Below are positions 24,749 through 34,503 of a DNA stretch of 46,072 bases, piece by piece. The notes beneath the pieces were generated by a model. It was not told the origin of the DNA and did no database searches. It worked only from the letters and a program-made list of their open reading frames with translations. The position numbers and the translations under genes are program-made. How positions within the stretch are numbered: position 1 is the stretch's first letter; each line of letters opens with the position of its first letter. The DNA comes from Kiritimatiellia bacterium (GTDB lineage: Bacteria > Verrucomicrobiota > Kiritimatiellia > JAAZAB01): NCBI GenBank assembly GCA_028718125.1, contig JAQUMN010000029.1, positions 1 through 46,072 on the forward strand, written 5' to 3'.

Positions 24749-25915
24749 ATGCTGCCACGCGAACTGTATGTTCCGCCGCCGGAGCAAGATGAAGCCGTGT
24801 GGATAAACACGAGTTATGCTGACAACAGCCTGACCCGCGAAGAGCGTTTTACGACCAGCAGCGCCTCGGATGTGTATCTTCATCACCAGCGACGCATTTC
24901 TGCCGACAATGGCCGGACCTGGTCGGATCTTGAACCCATTAAAGACATGGTCGCTCAGACTCCGCAAGGCGGAATAGCCGCCTATCTCTGCGCCCACACT
25001 GTTGACCGGAAGCGAGGCGCCGTCTATCAGCCTCTCATGCGGCGGCTCTGGCCCGGCATGAAGGCCTACACTATGCCATGGGACAAGGCGTACAAAACTC
25101 CCTTGATCGATCATACGTTCGTAATTGAAAATGCCGGCACGCAGCGCATGATGAAATACGAGGAGGGACCGGACTTCGATCCTGAAAATCCTTTTGACCC
25201 GGCGTTCTGCAAGACCAACCGCGCGTATTATGGCAGCGGGATGGCCATTGGTGACGACAGCGCCGTCTTTTTCCCTCTATCCTGCATCACATCCAATGGT
25301 CGCAACGAAGATCGGCAGTGCATCGTCCTTATGCGACGGGATCCTGTCGGAGGGGATTGGCGGACGTCCAACCAACAATATATCTCCCCTGACCTTTCAT
25401 CCCGCGGCTTGCTGGAGGAGCCCGATGCAGCCATTCTGCGCAACGGCAACATTCTGGTTGTTTGTCGCGGCCATAACACCGTAGCGACCCCGGGCCGCAA
25501 ATGGATGTTGCTTTCGACCGACGGCGGCCGGACCCTCGGTCCGGTTGACGAGTTCCGCTACGATGACGGATCGTCATTCTATTCACCCTCAAGTATCCAC
25601 AGGTTTGTCCGTTCGTCGAAGACGGGCAGGCTGTATTGGATCGCAAACATTCTCCCTCGCCCGCCAGAGGGTGGACGGCCTCGTTACCCACTCCAAATCT
25701 GTGAGATTGACGAAGACATCCCTGCCGTAAAAAAGGGCACCCTGTGCGTCATAGACAATCGGCGGGAGAATGAGCCTGAATTAATTCAGTTATCCAATTT
25801 CAGCGTCATCGAGAATCGTGAGACGCTGGATATGGAAATTTACCTTTCGCGCCTGGGCGAAGATCCAAAACGCCCCATGCGCAGCGGCGTTTATCGATAC
25901 ATCTACACACCCTGA
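24749..25915 (+). CDS. Sialidase-like beta-propeller protein with Asp-box repeats
   Basis: A 388-residue protein of the sialidase/BNR superfamily, whose six-bladed propellers hydrolyse or bind terminal sugars. Two Asp-boxes are visible: SADNGRTW (51-58) and STDGGRTL (near 256). Other family-like segments are LLEEPDAAILRNGNILVVCRG and SPSSIHRF. I cannot assign the arginine triad of true sialidases, so the substrate may not be sialic acid. There is no signal peptide. The ATG follows an AGGAG site, but a run of nine G (24716-24724) lies just upstream and the frame stays open across it to about 24677, so a longer protein is possible. The downstream hydrolase gene begins 21 bases after the stop. 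Confidence 0.7.
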   Translation: MLPRELYVPPPEQDEAVWINTSYADNSLTREERFTTSSASDVYLHHQRRISADNGRTWSDLEPIKDMVAQTPQGGIAAYLCAHTVDRKRGAVYQPLMRRLWPGMKAYTMPWDKAYKTPLIDHTFVIENAGTQRMMKYEEGPDFDPENPFDPAFCKTNRAYYGSGMAIGDDSAVFFPLSCITSNGRNEDRQCIVLMRRDPVGGDWRTSNQQYISPDLSSRGLLEEPDAAILRNGNILVVCRGHNTVATPGRKWMLLSTDGGRTLGPVDEFRYDDGSSFYSPSSIHRFVRSSKTGRLYWIANILPRPPEGGRPRYPLQICEIDEDIPAVKKGTLCVIDNRRENEPELIQLSNFSVIENRETLDMEIYLSRLGEDPKRPMRSGVYRYIYTP

Positions 25916-25936
25916 AAACATCATGGAGAAACCCGT

Positions 25937-28855
25937 ATGAAGAAGCACAGCAAACGAACGGCAACCGGATTCATGGTTTTGAGCGCATGCCTGATGACGG
26001 CCCTTCCCCCTTCGGCCACGTTCGCAGCCGAGGCGGCTGAGGACCGCGCCTTGAATATCCGCCACGCAACGGCCGGAAAGGCGATTGACAGCGCCTACCA
26101 TGACGCGGGCATTCGTGTTGACTTGGTCAACTTCGATCTCATGGAGTGTATTCGCCAGGGCAAGGATGCGCCGAAGGCGCTCCTGGAACAGATTGATCAA
26201 AGCGATCGCGATATGCGTCGGGAGTGGCTCGCCTTGGACCTCAAACAGCGTTCCGTGGCGGAGCAGTTGCGCATGCTGCCTGTCAGCGGCAACTACCAAC
26301 TTTCCATACAGAGCCTCGAAGACGGTCCGGCCAGCGAGGTGGGTTGGTTTGCATTCCGTTCCGCATCGCTTGCCTGGTCCGACGGTACGACCCTCGCTAT
26401 CCCCCTGAAATCGTTTCGCAACAATTTGTACGATGCGAAATATTCGTATCTTTGCGAGCCCAGCGCCGTTGTCAGCATCTACGGACGGCAATCCACAATG
26501 AATACCACGGTTGCCGGCTTCGATGTTGAACCCTTGCCGGATGGCGACGCCAAGCTGATAATCTCCGGACTGGATTGCGATAAACCCGGAGTCACACGCA
26601 TTCGGATCCTGGTTAATACAACCGAGGTGTTCAAGGGCGAGAATCCCTATCGCAAAAAGGGTTGGTCGGAACATGCATTCCCCGTGCCGGCAAAAGCATT
26701 TGATAAACCGATGACGGCGGAAGCGGTCGGGAAGCGGTTAATAAAGGACTTAATCGATCTTGAAAGACAGGTGGCTCCTTTTTCCGCCCGGATGAAAGAA
26801 CAGGCGGACCGGATCGAGAAAGAGGCCGCGCCATTTTTGAAGGGACTTGTATACAAACCAAGGACTTATCGGCGCGACGATTGGCAGCGCCAGTTCATCC
26901 GCGGCATGTGTGTTGGTTATATAGCCGATTATGAGCACACCGCAAAGAGCTTGCGCGAAGCCGGCACGACGATGATATACGGCTATCTGACTCCTGAGAA
27001 GTATGCCGTCCTGGCAAAAGAATTGGACCGGGTAGGCATCCCGTATGTCGGCGTCGGCTGGACGCGACACAAGCAACCGAAGGTCCTCGCTTGGGACACG
27101 GGGTGTTATGTCAACACTCAAAAGCTGCAGGAAACGGCGGAGATGTTCTTTAGCGACTACGGGAAAAGCAACAAAAGCTATGTCGGCATTGCGTTTGACG
27201 AGCCGCGGCTTATCGATAGCAATATTCAAAAATTACCCAAAGAGGAATACTCGAAATTTGTCGCGGCGTTCAACGATTACCTGACATTACGCCGTCCATC
27301 TCTGGAAAAAGCGGGGATCACGCTCCCCGCGCACGTCGAACCGATCATGAAAATTGAAAGCAGCCGTGATGTTCCTTTATGGATGGAGTGGCAAATGTTC
27401 AAGAAGCAGCAGATGAAGGGGTTCTTCTCCGCATTCTGGGAATATTGTCGGAACCGCGGCTATCTGTTTCTGCCGCTGGTCAATAATCAGCAGCCTGTTA
27501 TGCCGCAGTTGGCTTCTTTCCTCTCCGCCGGGGCAGTTCCCCTCGTAGGCACGGATCTTTACAACAACGGGGCCTTACGGGAAGGATTCAGCATGCATTT
27601 GCTGCACACCTGCGCCAGCGGCAAAGCGATCATGACTCCCGGATCGGGGTACTCATGCAAATCAACCGATCGGTTTCGCCGCTCGCTTTGTACGGGCATG
27701 ATTCATGCCGACGGGATTCTGCAATGGATTTATCCTTACACGTCAAAATACCGCGACCCGGATTATTTCTGGCGTACAGGCGGGAAAAAGGATGATCGCG
27801 ATGATCGCGGGCGCGAGCCATTCGATCATTGGAAGCCGGAGTATTGGGACATTCAGAAAGACGTTTTTGGCAAAGCTGAAAAAGCCGAGCCCTATCTGAT
27901 GAATATAAAGTCAATTGCCCAAACGCTCCTGTTGTATTCAGAGCGCACCGCAATTGCAGGCAGCGCCCAGGGAGCGGGCGTGTCGCTGGAGGGAAGAACC
28001 ACGCTTGATTATTTTGATGACGAACAAGGGGTATATTCCGATCTGGTTGCGCAAAGCCGCCCGCTTGACCTTTGTTTTATTGAAGCCATGTCTGCGGCGC
28101 GGCTAAAACAATACCGCGTTTGTATTCTGGCGGACGCCCGCCTGATGACTGAGCAAGAAGCAGGCATGATCCGCGACTGGGTGAACGGCGGCGGCACGCT
28201 GGTTGCTTCCGCGGAGACCTCCCTCTACGACGAATGGGGCCGCAAACGCGAAGACTTCGCCTTGGCCGATCTTTTCGGCGTTCATTACACGAACACGCGC
28301 CAGGGCGTTTCGCGCTTCGACTGGAACCGTATTCCGGTTCGCTACGATAAGGGCCAGGACTATGCGCAAGTCACCGTCGCGCCTGACGCCGAGGTGTTGG
28401 CGAAGTGGGACAACGGCGATCCGGCGCTGCTGAGCCGCAAGGCGGGCAACGGCCATGTCTGGTTCCTGACCATGCGTCGGCCGGGGTTACGCCTTGAACG
28501 GTCCGAGCCGAAAAGCGCTTTGTTCGGCTCGGGCGCGTCGGGTGTTGGCCGCCTGTTGGGGCGCTTCATCGAAGATGGCGTCCGAACAGATGCCGTCTCT
28601 GTCGGAAACGCGCCGAATGGAGTCGAAGTCCAGGTGCGGAAGACGGCGGCGGGAGCTTACGTTGTCCATTTGATGGACTGGTTCGACGAACGCACACTCC
28701 GGAATTTGAGTTTAGATACGCATCTGGCAGGACAATGGGACGTATTCAACCCTTTTACAGGAGAGGCCATCGGATCCCTGAAGCAAGGCGCCAAGGTGAC
28801 CTTGCCGCCATTTCAGATGTACCAGATTGTCGTCCTGAAAAAACACGAACAATGA
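25937..28855 (+). CDS. Large secreted glycoside-hydrolase-like protein, paralogue 1
   Basis: A 972-residue exported protein with a Sec signal peptide ending near residue 30. The N-terminal 290 residues form a beta-rich region with helical stretches. A TIM-barrel-like part follows (about 300-650) with GIAFDEP (near 418) and LWMEWQMFKK (near 481), both conserved in the next gene, and a GATase-like domain (about 720-800: ILADARLMTEQEAGMIRDWV, GGGTLVAS) of the kind seen as the trimerisation domain of GH42 beta-galactosidases. The C-terminus is a small beta domain. The Asp/Glu of DEP and the Glu of WMEW are candidate catalytic acids. No named family is recognised. A GGAG site precedes the ATG. Confidence 0.7.
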   Translation: MKKHSKRTATGFMVLSACLMTALPPSATFAAEAAEDRALNIRHATAGKAIDSAYHDAGIRVDLVNFDLMECIRQGKDAPKALLEQIDQSDRDMRREWLALDLKQRSVAEQLRMLPVSGNYQLSIQSLEDGPASEVGWFAFRSASLAWSDGTTLAIPLKSFRNNLYDAKYSYLCEPSAVVSIYGRQSTMNTTVAGFDVEPLPDGDAKLIISGLDCDKPGVTRIRILVNTTEVFKGENPYRKKGWSEHAFPVPAKAFDKPMTAEAVGKRLIKDLIDLERQVAPFSARMKEQADRIEKEAAPFLKGLVYKPRTYRRDDWQRQFIRGMCVGYIADYEHTAKSLREAGTTMIYGYLTPEKYAVLAKELDRVGIPYVGVGWTRHKQPKVLAWDTGCYVNTQKLQETAEMFFSDYGKSNKSYVGIAFDEPRLIDSNIQKLPKEEYSKFVAAFNDYLTLRRPSLEKAGITLPAHVEPIMKIESSRDVPLWMEWQMFKKQQMKGFFSAFWEYCRNRGYLFLPLVNNQQPVMPQLASFLSAGAVPLVGTDLYNNGALREGFSMHLLHTCASGKAIMTPGSGYSCKSTDRFRRSLCTGMIHADGILQWIYPYTSKYRDPDYFWRTGGKKDDRDDRGREPFDHWKPEYWDIQKDVFGKAEKAEPYLMNIKSIAQTLLLYSERTAIAGSAQGAGVSLEGRTTLDYFDDEQGVYSDLVAQSRPLDLCFIEAMSAARLKQYRVCILADARLMTEQEAGMIRDWVNGGGTLVASAETSLYDEWGRKREDFALADLFGVHYTNTRQGVSRFDWNRIPVRYDKGQDYAQVTVAPDAEVLAKWDNGDPALLSRKAGNGHVWFLTMRRPGLRLERSEPKSALFGSGASGVGRLLGRFIEDGVRTDAVSVGNAPNGVEVQVRKTAAGAYVVHLMDWFDERTLRNLSLDTHLAGQWDVFNPFTGEAIGSLKQGAKVTLPPFQMYQIVVLKKHEQ

Positions 28856-31800
28856 AGCACTCCATGGCACACCGCCCGTTCAGCGTTAACAGCGTCGTTA
28901 TTGCCCTCTTGTTGGTTTGTTCGCGGTTCCCGGCCACGGCGGCTGACGATCCGGCCGCGGCGCTGCGGATGCGACACTCCGCCGCGGGGAAGATGTTGGA
29001 CAAGCTCTATTATGACGCCGGCACGCGTGTGGATATTGTCGCGTTCGACTTGAAAGAGCTTATGCGGCAGGGCCGCAAAGGGATGGAGCCTTTGCTGACA
29101 CAAGCTGAAACTCACGGCCGCGATATGCGAAAACGATGGGTTGCCCTGGACGAACGCCGCGCCGTCATGTTCAGCGACCTTTGCTCAACGCCGCTGACGG
29201 GAAACACGATGGTGCGAATTGAACTCACCGATGACAGTTATGGGTATCTAAGCGTTTCCGCGGTCACGCTGGCATGGCCCGACGGCACAAAGATGGAGAT
29301 CGCTCCCAGCGCGTTCCGCGGCGGCAAGCCCGATCCGAATCCCAGGATGCGCATAATTCTCAACCGTGCATCGCTTGCCAATGTTGCGGCGGCCGGCATC
29401 GAGTTTCCGGGCGGCTCGAACCTGCCAGCCTTCTCCGAGGGCGGTACGACCTCTCTCGTTGATATCGCGGTGACCGGCATTGAGATTCCGTCCGAACCGA
29501 AACGGCAAGCCTTCCCCGAGGGCGATGCCACATTGACGGTCACGGCCAGCGACGCATACGCGCCGGGCCGAAATATGCGTATCTCGTTGGGCCGACAGAC
29601 GCTTCTGGATGGCGCCAGTCCGTTTGCCGCTAAACCCAGCCGCCACGTGATGACAGTTCCGGCCGCGGCCTTCCGCGATGGGGGCCCCCCCGGCTCAATC
29701 TGGGAGGCGATGCCGGGCCTTCTCGATGCATTGGAAACGGATAGTCGCGCGTTCGGCGAATGGAGCTCGGGCATTGCCGACCGGATTGAGCAGGCAACAG
29801 CAGACGCCCGCAAAGGGCTTGTGTATAAGCCCTGCGACTATCCGCGCGATTGGTGGCGGGACCATTTCATTCGGGGGATTTGCTTCCACTCCGATACGCT
29901 CAGCTACCCGGAACGCCACGATTTTGAGCCTTGGAATTACCACAACTATGAATATGTGGCTAAAGCCTTGCACGATGCCGGAATCAATCTTGTCTATGCT
30001 TATGCCTTCTGGGAATCCCAGGAAGCATTTCTCGGCGAACTCAACAAGGTCGGTATTCCCTATCTGCAATGCGCCTGGGACCATTCTCCCTCGCCGGAAA
30101 AACGTTCCGCGAAAGGACGCTGGAGCGCGCCGATATTCCCGGAGGATCACTACAACGGGGACTATGGCCGCAAAGGATTGTGGTCGATAAGCGCCATTAA
30201 AAATTTCGGCGATTCCGAACAACGGATCCGCGACGCGCTGACGTTTGCAGCCCGCTACAGCGGCGGAAACCCGAGTTTTCGCGGCATCAGTATCGATGAG
30301 CCGGTCATCGTCGATGACAGCGGCAGGACACGTGGGCGGGAATATCCGGAAGTATCCAATGTAGCCGGATATACGAATGTGACAAAGGCGTTTCAGGAAT
30401 ACCTGGAATCACGGAAAGAATACCTGAAAAAGGCGGGCATTGCCGTGCCTTCAGAAGCCAGGCCGATCACGATAGCCGGGACAACAGCCGATTTGCCGCT
30501 ATGGATGGAGTGGCAAATGTTCAAGAAGACCTTCATGGCTGATTCATATAGAGCCCTTTCGGATGCCATGGCGGAAGCAGGCTATGTGACGTTGCCCGTC
30601 ATCATGAATACCGAACCTCAAAAAGGATCTTATGTTTCCATGGCTTCCAAGTTGCCCATGGTAGCAACCGACCTCTATGCCGATGGATCCCTTGGCGAAT
30701 CCATGAGCATGCAGTTGTTACGTCACGCGGCAGGCAACAAGGCATATATGGTTACCGGCGCGGGCTATAGCTGCAAAACTCCGGCGACCTTTCGCCGCTC
30801 GCTGGCGATCAGCATGATGCATTCCGACGGGAATATCCAATGGATATATGATTATGCGGCCAAGTACCGGGATCCCTTCTCCTTCCGAAAGGGCGATAGA
30901 CCCGGTTCGTTCAGCAGGGACGATCGTTCCCGCTATACGTTCCAGAACTGGCGGCCGCAATACTGGGATATCCAGGTGGAGATGCTCGGTAAGATGCGGC
31001 AGGCGGATGCCTGGCTGAACAATACCACATCCGCCGCCACGGTTGCCATTGTCACCTGCGAGCGGTTGGGAATTGCAATGAGTGCCGGCAGCAAGGTGTT
31101 CCCGAATTTTCCCCAGCGCGGATATGAAATCGGGATGCTCCATCGATGGTTGCTGCAGCGGAACCGTCCGTTGGATATACGCTTTCTGGAAGCAACTACG
31201 GCGGAAGCTCTCAAGCGATACAAAGTGATCGTCCTCCATGACGAACGGGTGATGACGCCGGCTGAGGCGGGGCGGATCTCTGACTGGGTCAAGGCGGGCG
31301 GCACACTGATTGCGACGGGCGAAACTTCGCTTTATGACGAATGGGCGCGGCGACAAGGCGACTTTGCCATGGCGGACCTGTTCGGTGTGCATTACCTGGG
31401 AACAACACCCGGCGCAAAGCATTTTGCCATGCAGGAGTCCGGGAAAATTGTGAACTACGCCGCGAACCGCGCGTACGTGAAAGTGAAGCCGAGCGCCGGC
31501 GCCACTATTGCCGGAGCATGGGATACCGGCGATCCGGCCATGGTGGTCCACCGGATGGGCAAGGGCGCGTCATATTACTTGAGTTTGAAATCGATCTCAA
31601 AGGCGTCCGAGGAACTTGCGGATGTCGGCAGCCTTCTCCGTAAGCTGGTGGATGAACACGCGCCGGATGATCCGGTTTCCGTCCTTAACGCCCCGCGTGA
31701 ATTGGAAGTCCAGATTCGCAGAAAAGGCGAATGTTACGTGGTGCATCTGCTCGACTGGTCCGATGAAGAGCGCACGGTTGAAGGCCTCAAGCTTAAAATG

Positions 31801-31932
31801 AACAGGACCGGGACCTGGAGGGCTGCCCCTGCTTTTGGCCCCCAAACTGCCACGAATGTCGCCGGAGGGATGGAACTCACTTTACGCCCCCTTCGTCAAT
31901 ACGACATCATCGTTTTGACCCCGGAGAAGTAA
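28852..31932 (+). CDS. Large secreted glycoside-hydrolase-like protein, paralogue 2
   Basis: A 1,026-residue paralogue of the preceding protein, with the same order: signal peptide (about 1-31), beta-rich N-terminal region, barrel with GISIDEP (near 478) and LWMEWQMFKK (near 550), GATase-like domain with DERVMTPAEAGRISDWV and GGTLIATGETSLYDEW, and a C-terminal beta domain. The start ATG overlaps the TGA of the first gene by four bases, so the two are coupled; the frame opens further upstream but would bypass the signal peptide. An internal duplication of about 27 residues (GIEFP...AFSEG and GIEIP...AFPEG, near 183-230) is absent from paralogue 1. Both probably act on one extracellular glycan. 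Confidence 0.7.
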   Translation: MKHSMAHRPFSVNSVVIALLLVCSRFPATAADDPAAALRMRHSAAGKMLDKLYYDAGTRVDIVAFDLKELMRQGRKGMEPLLTQAETHGRDMRKRWVALDERRAVMFSDLCSTPLTGNTMVRIELTDDSYGYLSVSAVTLAWPDGTKMEIAPSAFRGGKPDPNPRMRIILNRASLANVAAAGIEFPGGSNLPAFSEGGTTSLVDIAVTGIEIPSEPKRQAFPEGDATLTVTASDAYAPGRNMRISLGRQTLLDGASPFAAKPSRHVMTVPAAAFRDGGPPGSIWEAMPGLLDALETDSRAFGEWSSGIADRIEQATADARKGLVYKPCDYPRDWWRDHFIRGICFHSDTLSYPERHDFEPWNYHNYEYVAKALHDAGINLVYAYAFWESQEAFLGELNKVGIPYLQCAWDHSPSPEKRSAKGRWSAPIFPEDHYNGDYGRKGLWSISAIKNFGDSEQRIRDALTFAARYSGGNPSFRGISIDEPVIVDDSGRTRGREYPEVSNVAGYTNVTKAFQEYLESRKEYLKKAGIAVPSEARPITIAGTTADLPLWMEWQMFKKTFMADSYRALSDAMAEAGYVTLPVIMNTEPQKGSYVSMASKLPMVATDLYADGSLGESMSMQLLRHAAGNKAYMVTGAGYSCKTPATFRRSLAISMMHSDGNIQWIYDYAAKYRDPFSFRKGDRPGSFSRDDRSRYTFQNWRPQYWDIQVEMLGKMRQADAWLNNTTSAATVAIVTCERLGIAMSAGSKVFPNFPQRGYEIGMLHRWLLQRNRPLDIRFLEATTAEALKRYKVIVLHDERVMTPAEAGRISDWVKAGGTLIATGETSLYDEWARRQGDFAMADLFGVHYLGTTPGAKHFAMQESGKIVNYAANRAYVKVKPSAGATIAGAWDTGDPAMVVHRMGKGASYYLSLKSISKASEELADVGSLLRKLVDEHAPDDPVSVLNAPRELEVQIRRKGECYVVHLLDWSDEERTVEGLKLKMNRTGTWRAAPAFGPQTATNVAGGMELTLRPLRQYDIIVLTPEK

Positions 31933-31979
31933 AAGAGCGGACAAGCGCGGAAACGTTTGAGCAGTCAATATGGCATCTC

Positions 31980-32198
31980 TTGCCGATCGCAGCTGCTTCC
32001 CTGATGGCAAGCAGGGCGCTGTCCGCCACTTCCTATGTTGACGCCAGCCGGTCAGATGACACCGGAACCGCGACCAACTGGGCGACGGCCAAGCGTACGA
32101 TCCAGGCGGCTGCAGGTCTGACCGCCGCCAGCGGCGACCTCGTGCTGGTGACAGCCGGGGAATACAAGGAAGAAGGGGCGCTGTCGACCTTCGTATAG
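31980..32198 (+). pseudogene. 5' fragment of a secreted parallel beta-helix protein gene
   Basis: The frame begins with a hydrophobic signal-peptide-like stretch (LLPIAAASLMASRALSA) and continues with YVDASRSDDTGTATNWATA, TIQAAAGLTAASGDLVLVTAGEY. This is the typical opening of right-handed beta-helix surface proteins (YVD...G...NWATA...IQAA...GD.V.V..G.Y). It stops at 32196-32198 after about 70 codons, and no ATG or ribosome binding site precedes it (only TTG). It is best read as a truncated remnant stranded between the two hydrolase loci. Confidence 0.5.
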
Positions 32199-32231
32199 AC
32201 TGATTTTCAGACGCGTGGAAATTAAAACCGG

Positions 32232-34292
32232 TTAATTCACCACAATCACTTCATACTCACGCAATTCCGGTAAATGCAAGGTAAAGCCGCCGGGTATTTT
32301 GCGCGCGGCAAGGGTCTTGCCCAGCGCCAATGCCCGGGCTTTGCAGGCTGGGCCTGGCATGCGCAATTTCAGGGTCAGGTCACGCTTTTTTTCAATTCGC
32401 TCGAATGGGCGTGGATCGAAGGAACAGTGGTTGACAAGATGAATGATCAAACGCGCACCCTGTGACCGCACGGCAATCTCAATCGGCGAACGTGCGCCTT
32501 CAAGGCTTACCGGCGAGCGCACCCATTCCGCCAGGATATTGCCGATCATCTGCTTGTATTCCAACGGCGCATAGTGGTTGTAGAATTCGCCCACGGCGCC
32601 AGCCATGTAAAGACAGTGGCCCTTGCCATACCGGTTGAGCGTGATCGCGGGAAATCCCGGCTCCGTCTCCGGCGCATAGCGGCCCGGCCAGGGCCGCAGA
32701 TACCTGGCCAGCACCTTTGTGACGCGCCGCGCCTCGACATCCCGGGCTTCACCCGCCGCCGGAATGTATGGCGAAGAAATGCCAGTAAACAGACGATGCC
32801 CCGGCGTCGGAACCAGATAGTTAAAATTATGGTAGTTTGTGACATGCCCGCGCGAACGAACGCCAAAGACATCGGCCAACGCAAAATCCCTTTGCAAGCG
32901 GCCTTTCTCGTCATACAGCGAGCTGTTGAACGTAGCCAGGAGCGTGCCCCCCCGCCGGACATATTCCCTCAAAGTATCCGCCGTTGCCGCCGACATGCAC
33001 CCGACACTGGGCAGGATCACGCTGTCATAGCGCGCCAGCTGGGCAACACTGAGATCGAGATCGCTGACCAGATCATACGGCAGATGGGCGCGGGTCAGGA
33101 GATCCGCAAACCCGAAAGACGCTTCCCAGGGATTGCCCGTGCCTTCACGCGCCTTGCCGCCGGCACCGTAAAAATCGCTGGCTGCAACCGGCAAGCTCCA
33201 GGCCTTTTCGGTTTCATAGGAGTAAAACAAGGCCACTTTGGCCGCTGAGCGCGTGCCTTGATAAACGGATTCGTGGCGTTCCAGGAAGCGGAACATTTTG
33301 CCGGCCGCCCGGCCGCCGGGGGTTTTCAGCAGGCGCGTGGCGCCATGCAGGCCGTACCAGATCGTCGCGCCGTTGGCCGCGATGGAGGCCATGCAAAGCG
33401 CTGTTTCCGCCGCCGTGTGCGGGTACCACGACCAGGGCTTCTGGTCCGCCGCCATGAAAATCACCCGAGGTTTATCGAGGGCAATCGCTTCCAACAGCCG
33501 CGCTTCGTAGCCCGGGCGCCACAGGAAATTATTTTTCGGCGGCCCGTAGAACATGAATCCGCCTTCCGTGCCGACGATATCGTTGACCGTCAACGCCTGG
33601 CGGATGTCGTTATGACTGGCGGTCGGCCGCGCGGCGGGCAGGTTTTGATAGACAATGCCTTCCGGCTTGATGGCTTTAAAACGCCGGTAGTTTTCCTCCA
33701 GAAATTCCCGCTGAGTACGCTGCATAAAGGCAACGCTGCCCGGCTTTTTACCCAGGGGCCGTCCGAACCATTCCTGGTGCTTCGCCTGACAGTAACGACA
33801 ATGACAGCCGGAGGCGATCTGAAGGGGGCCATCGAGGAAAATGCCGTCAATATCATAGCGCGCCAGGCTTTGAAGGATCCGGAAATAATAATCCCGCCAG
33901 GCGCTGTTCATACAGCAGGCGTAGTAAACATCATCGTACCACTTCGCATAGGTGCCATCCGCCCGGCACTGCGCCCAGTCTTTATAGCGCCCGGCATCTC
34001 TGGGCCCGATGATATGCACATTGAGGTAGAGGATGATCCGCAAACCCTTGCGGTGAGCGGCTGCCAGGTAGCGCCGGAGTATCCGGCCATGGCGGCGCTC
34101 ATCGAAGAGCGCCGAATAAGCATCGGCGCAGGGATGAAAGAGCTGTTCGACATTGACGCCCATCGTCAACCATTTGCCCATTACCGCCATCGTTTGCTTT
34201 TCTCCGCCCTCCAAATTGCATTGCAGGGCGCCTATGCGCATAGGACGCTCAAACCAGTGAATGACGGGCGAACGTGTTGCGGGGTTTGCCAT
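32232..34292 (-). CDS. Cytoplasmic GHL6/GH42-trimerisation-type hydrolase
   Basis: A 686-residue protein without signal peptide. The N-terminal TIM-barrel part (about 1-330) has LRIILYLNVH, YDIDGIFLDGP and a CHCRYCQ cysteine cluster, as in hypothetical glycosyl hydrolase family 6 (GHL6) proteins. A GATase-like trimerisation domain follows (about 390-480, with YDSVILPSVGCMSAATADTL and RRGGTLLATFNSSLYDE), then a C-terminal beta domain. The SLYDE and FALADVFGV blocks closely resemble the same region in the two secreted hydrolases upstream, so the three share that module. A GGAG site precedes the ATG. Its location inside the cell suggests it processes oligosaccharides after import. It is convergent with the secreted hydrolase genes. 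Confidence 0.75.
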   Translation of the reverse strand: MANPATRSPVIHWFERPMRIGALQCNLEGGEKQTMAVMGKWLTMGVNVEQLFHPCADAYSALFDERRHGRILRRYLAAAHRKGLRIILYLNVHIIGPRDAGRYKDWAQCRADGTYAKWYDDVYYACCMNSAWRDYYFRILQSLARYDIDGIFLDGPLQIASGCHCRYCQAKHQEWFGRPLGKKPGSVAFMQRTQREFLEENYRRFKAIKPEGIVYQNLPAARPTASHNDIRQALTVNDIVGTEGGFMFYGPPKNNFLWRPGYEARLLEAIALDKPRVIFMAADQKPWSWYPHTAAETALCMASIAANGATIWYGLHGATRLLKTPGGRAAGKMFRFLERHESVYQGTRSAAKVALFYSYETEKAWSLPVAASDFYGAGGKAREGTGNPWEASFGFADLLTRAHLPYDLVSDLDLSVAQLARYDSVILPSVGCMSAATADTLREYVRRGGTLLATFNSSLYDEKGRLQRDFALADVFGVRSRGHVTNYHNFNYLVPTPGHRLFTGISSPYIPAAGEARDVEARRVTKVLARYLRPWPGRYAPETEPGFPAITLNRYGKGHCLYMAGAVGEFYNHYAPLEYKQMIGNILAEWVRSPVSLEGARSPIEIAVRSQGARLIIHLVNHCSFDPRPFERIEKKRDLTLKLRMPGPACKARALALGKTLAARKIPGGFTLHLPELREYEVIVVN

Positions 34293-34333
34293 GGAAATAA
34301 CTCCTATTTATTGCAACTTAGAAATTTAACAAA

Positions 34334-34370
34334 CGCGGCAGTCCCGACTCTCACAGAGGTCGGGACCGCG
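34334..34370. terminator. Strong hairpin between convergent-type ends (possible terminator or leader hairpin)
   Basis: GTCCCGAC (34341-34348) pairs perfectly with GTCGGGAC (34359-34366), and flanking CGCG blocks can extend the stem across a small bulge. It lies downstream of the minus-strand acyl-CoA synthetase gene and upstream of the hydrolase gene at 32232-34292. There is no strong U tract on either side, so termination is uncertain. Confidence 0.35.
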
Positions 34371-34503
34371 ACTATAGAATGCATATATGAAAAGTAAAGT
34401 CGACAAAAATTCTGGTGTTTGGTTGTTTTATACTTCAACCAAGTATGCACCAAGGTCGTCCGTTTTTCATATAACCACCACTCGGTTGGGGCGTCCGTTA
34501 TAG

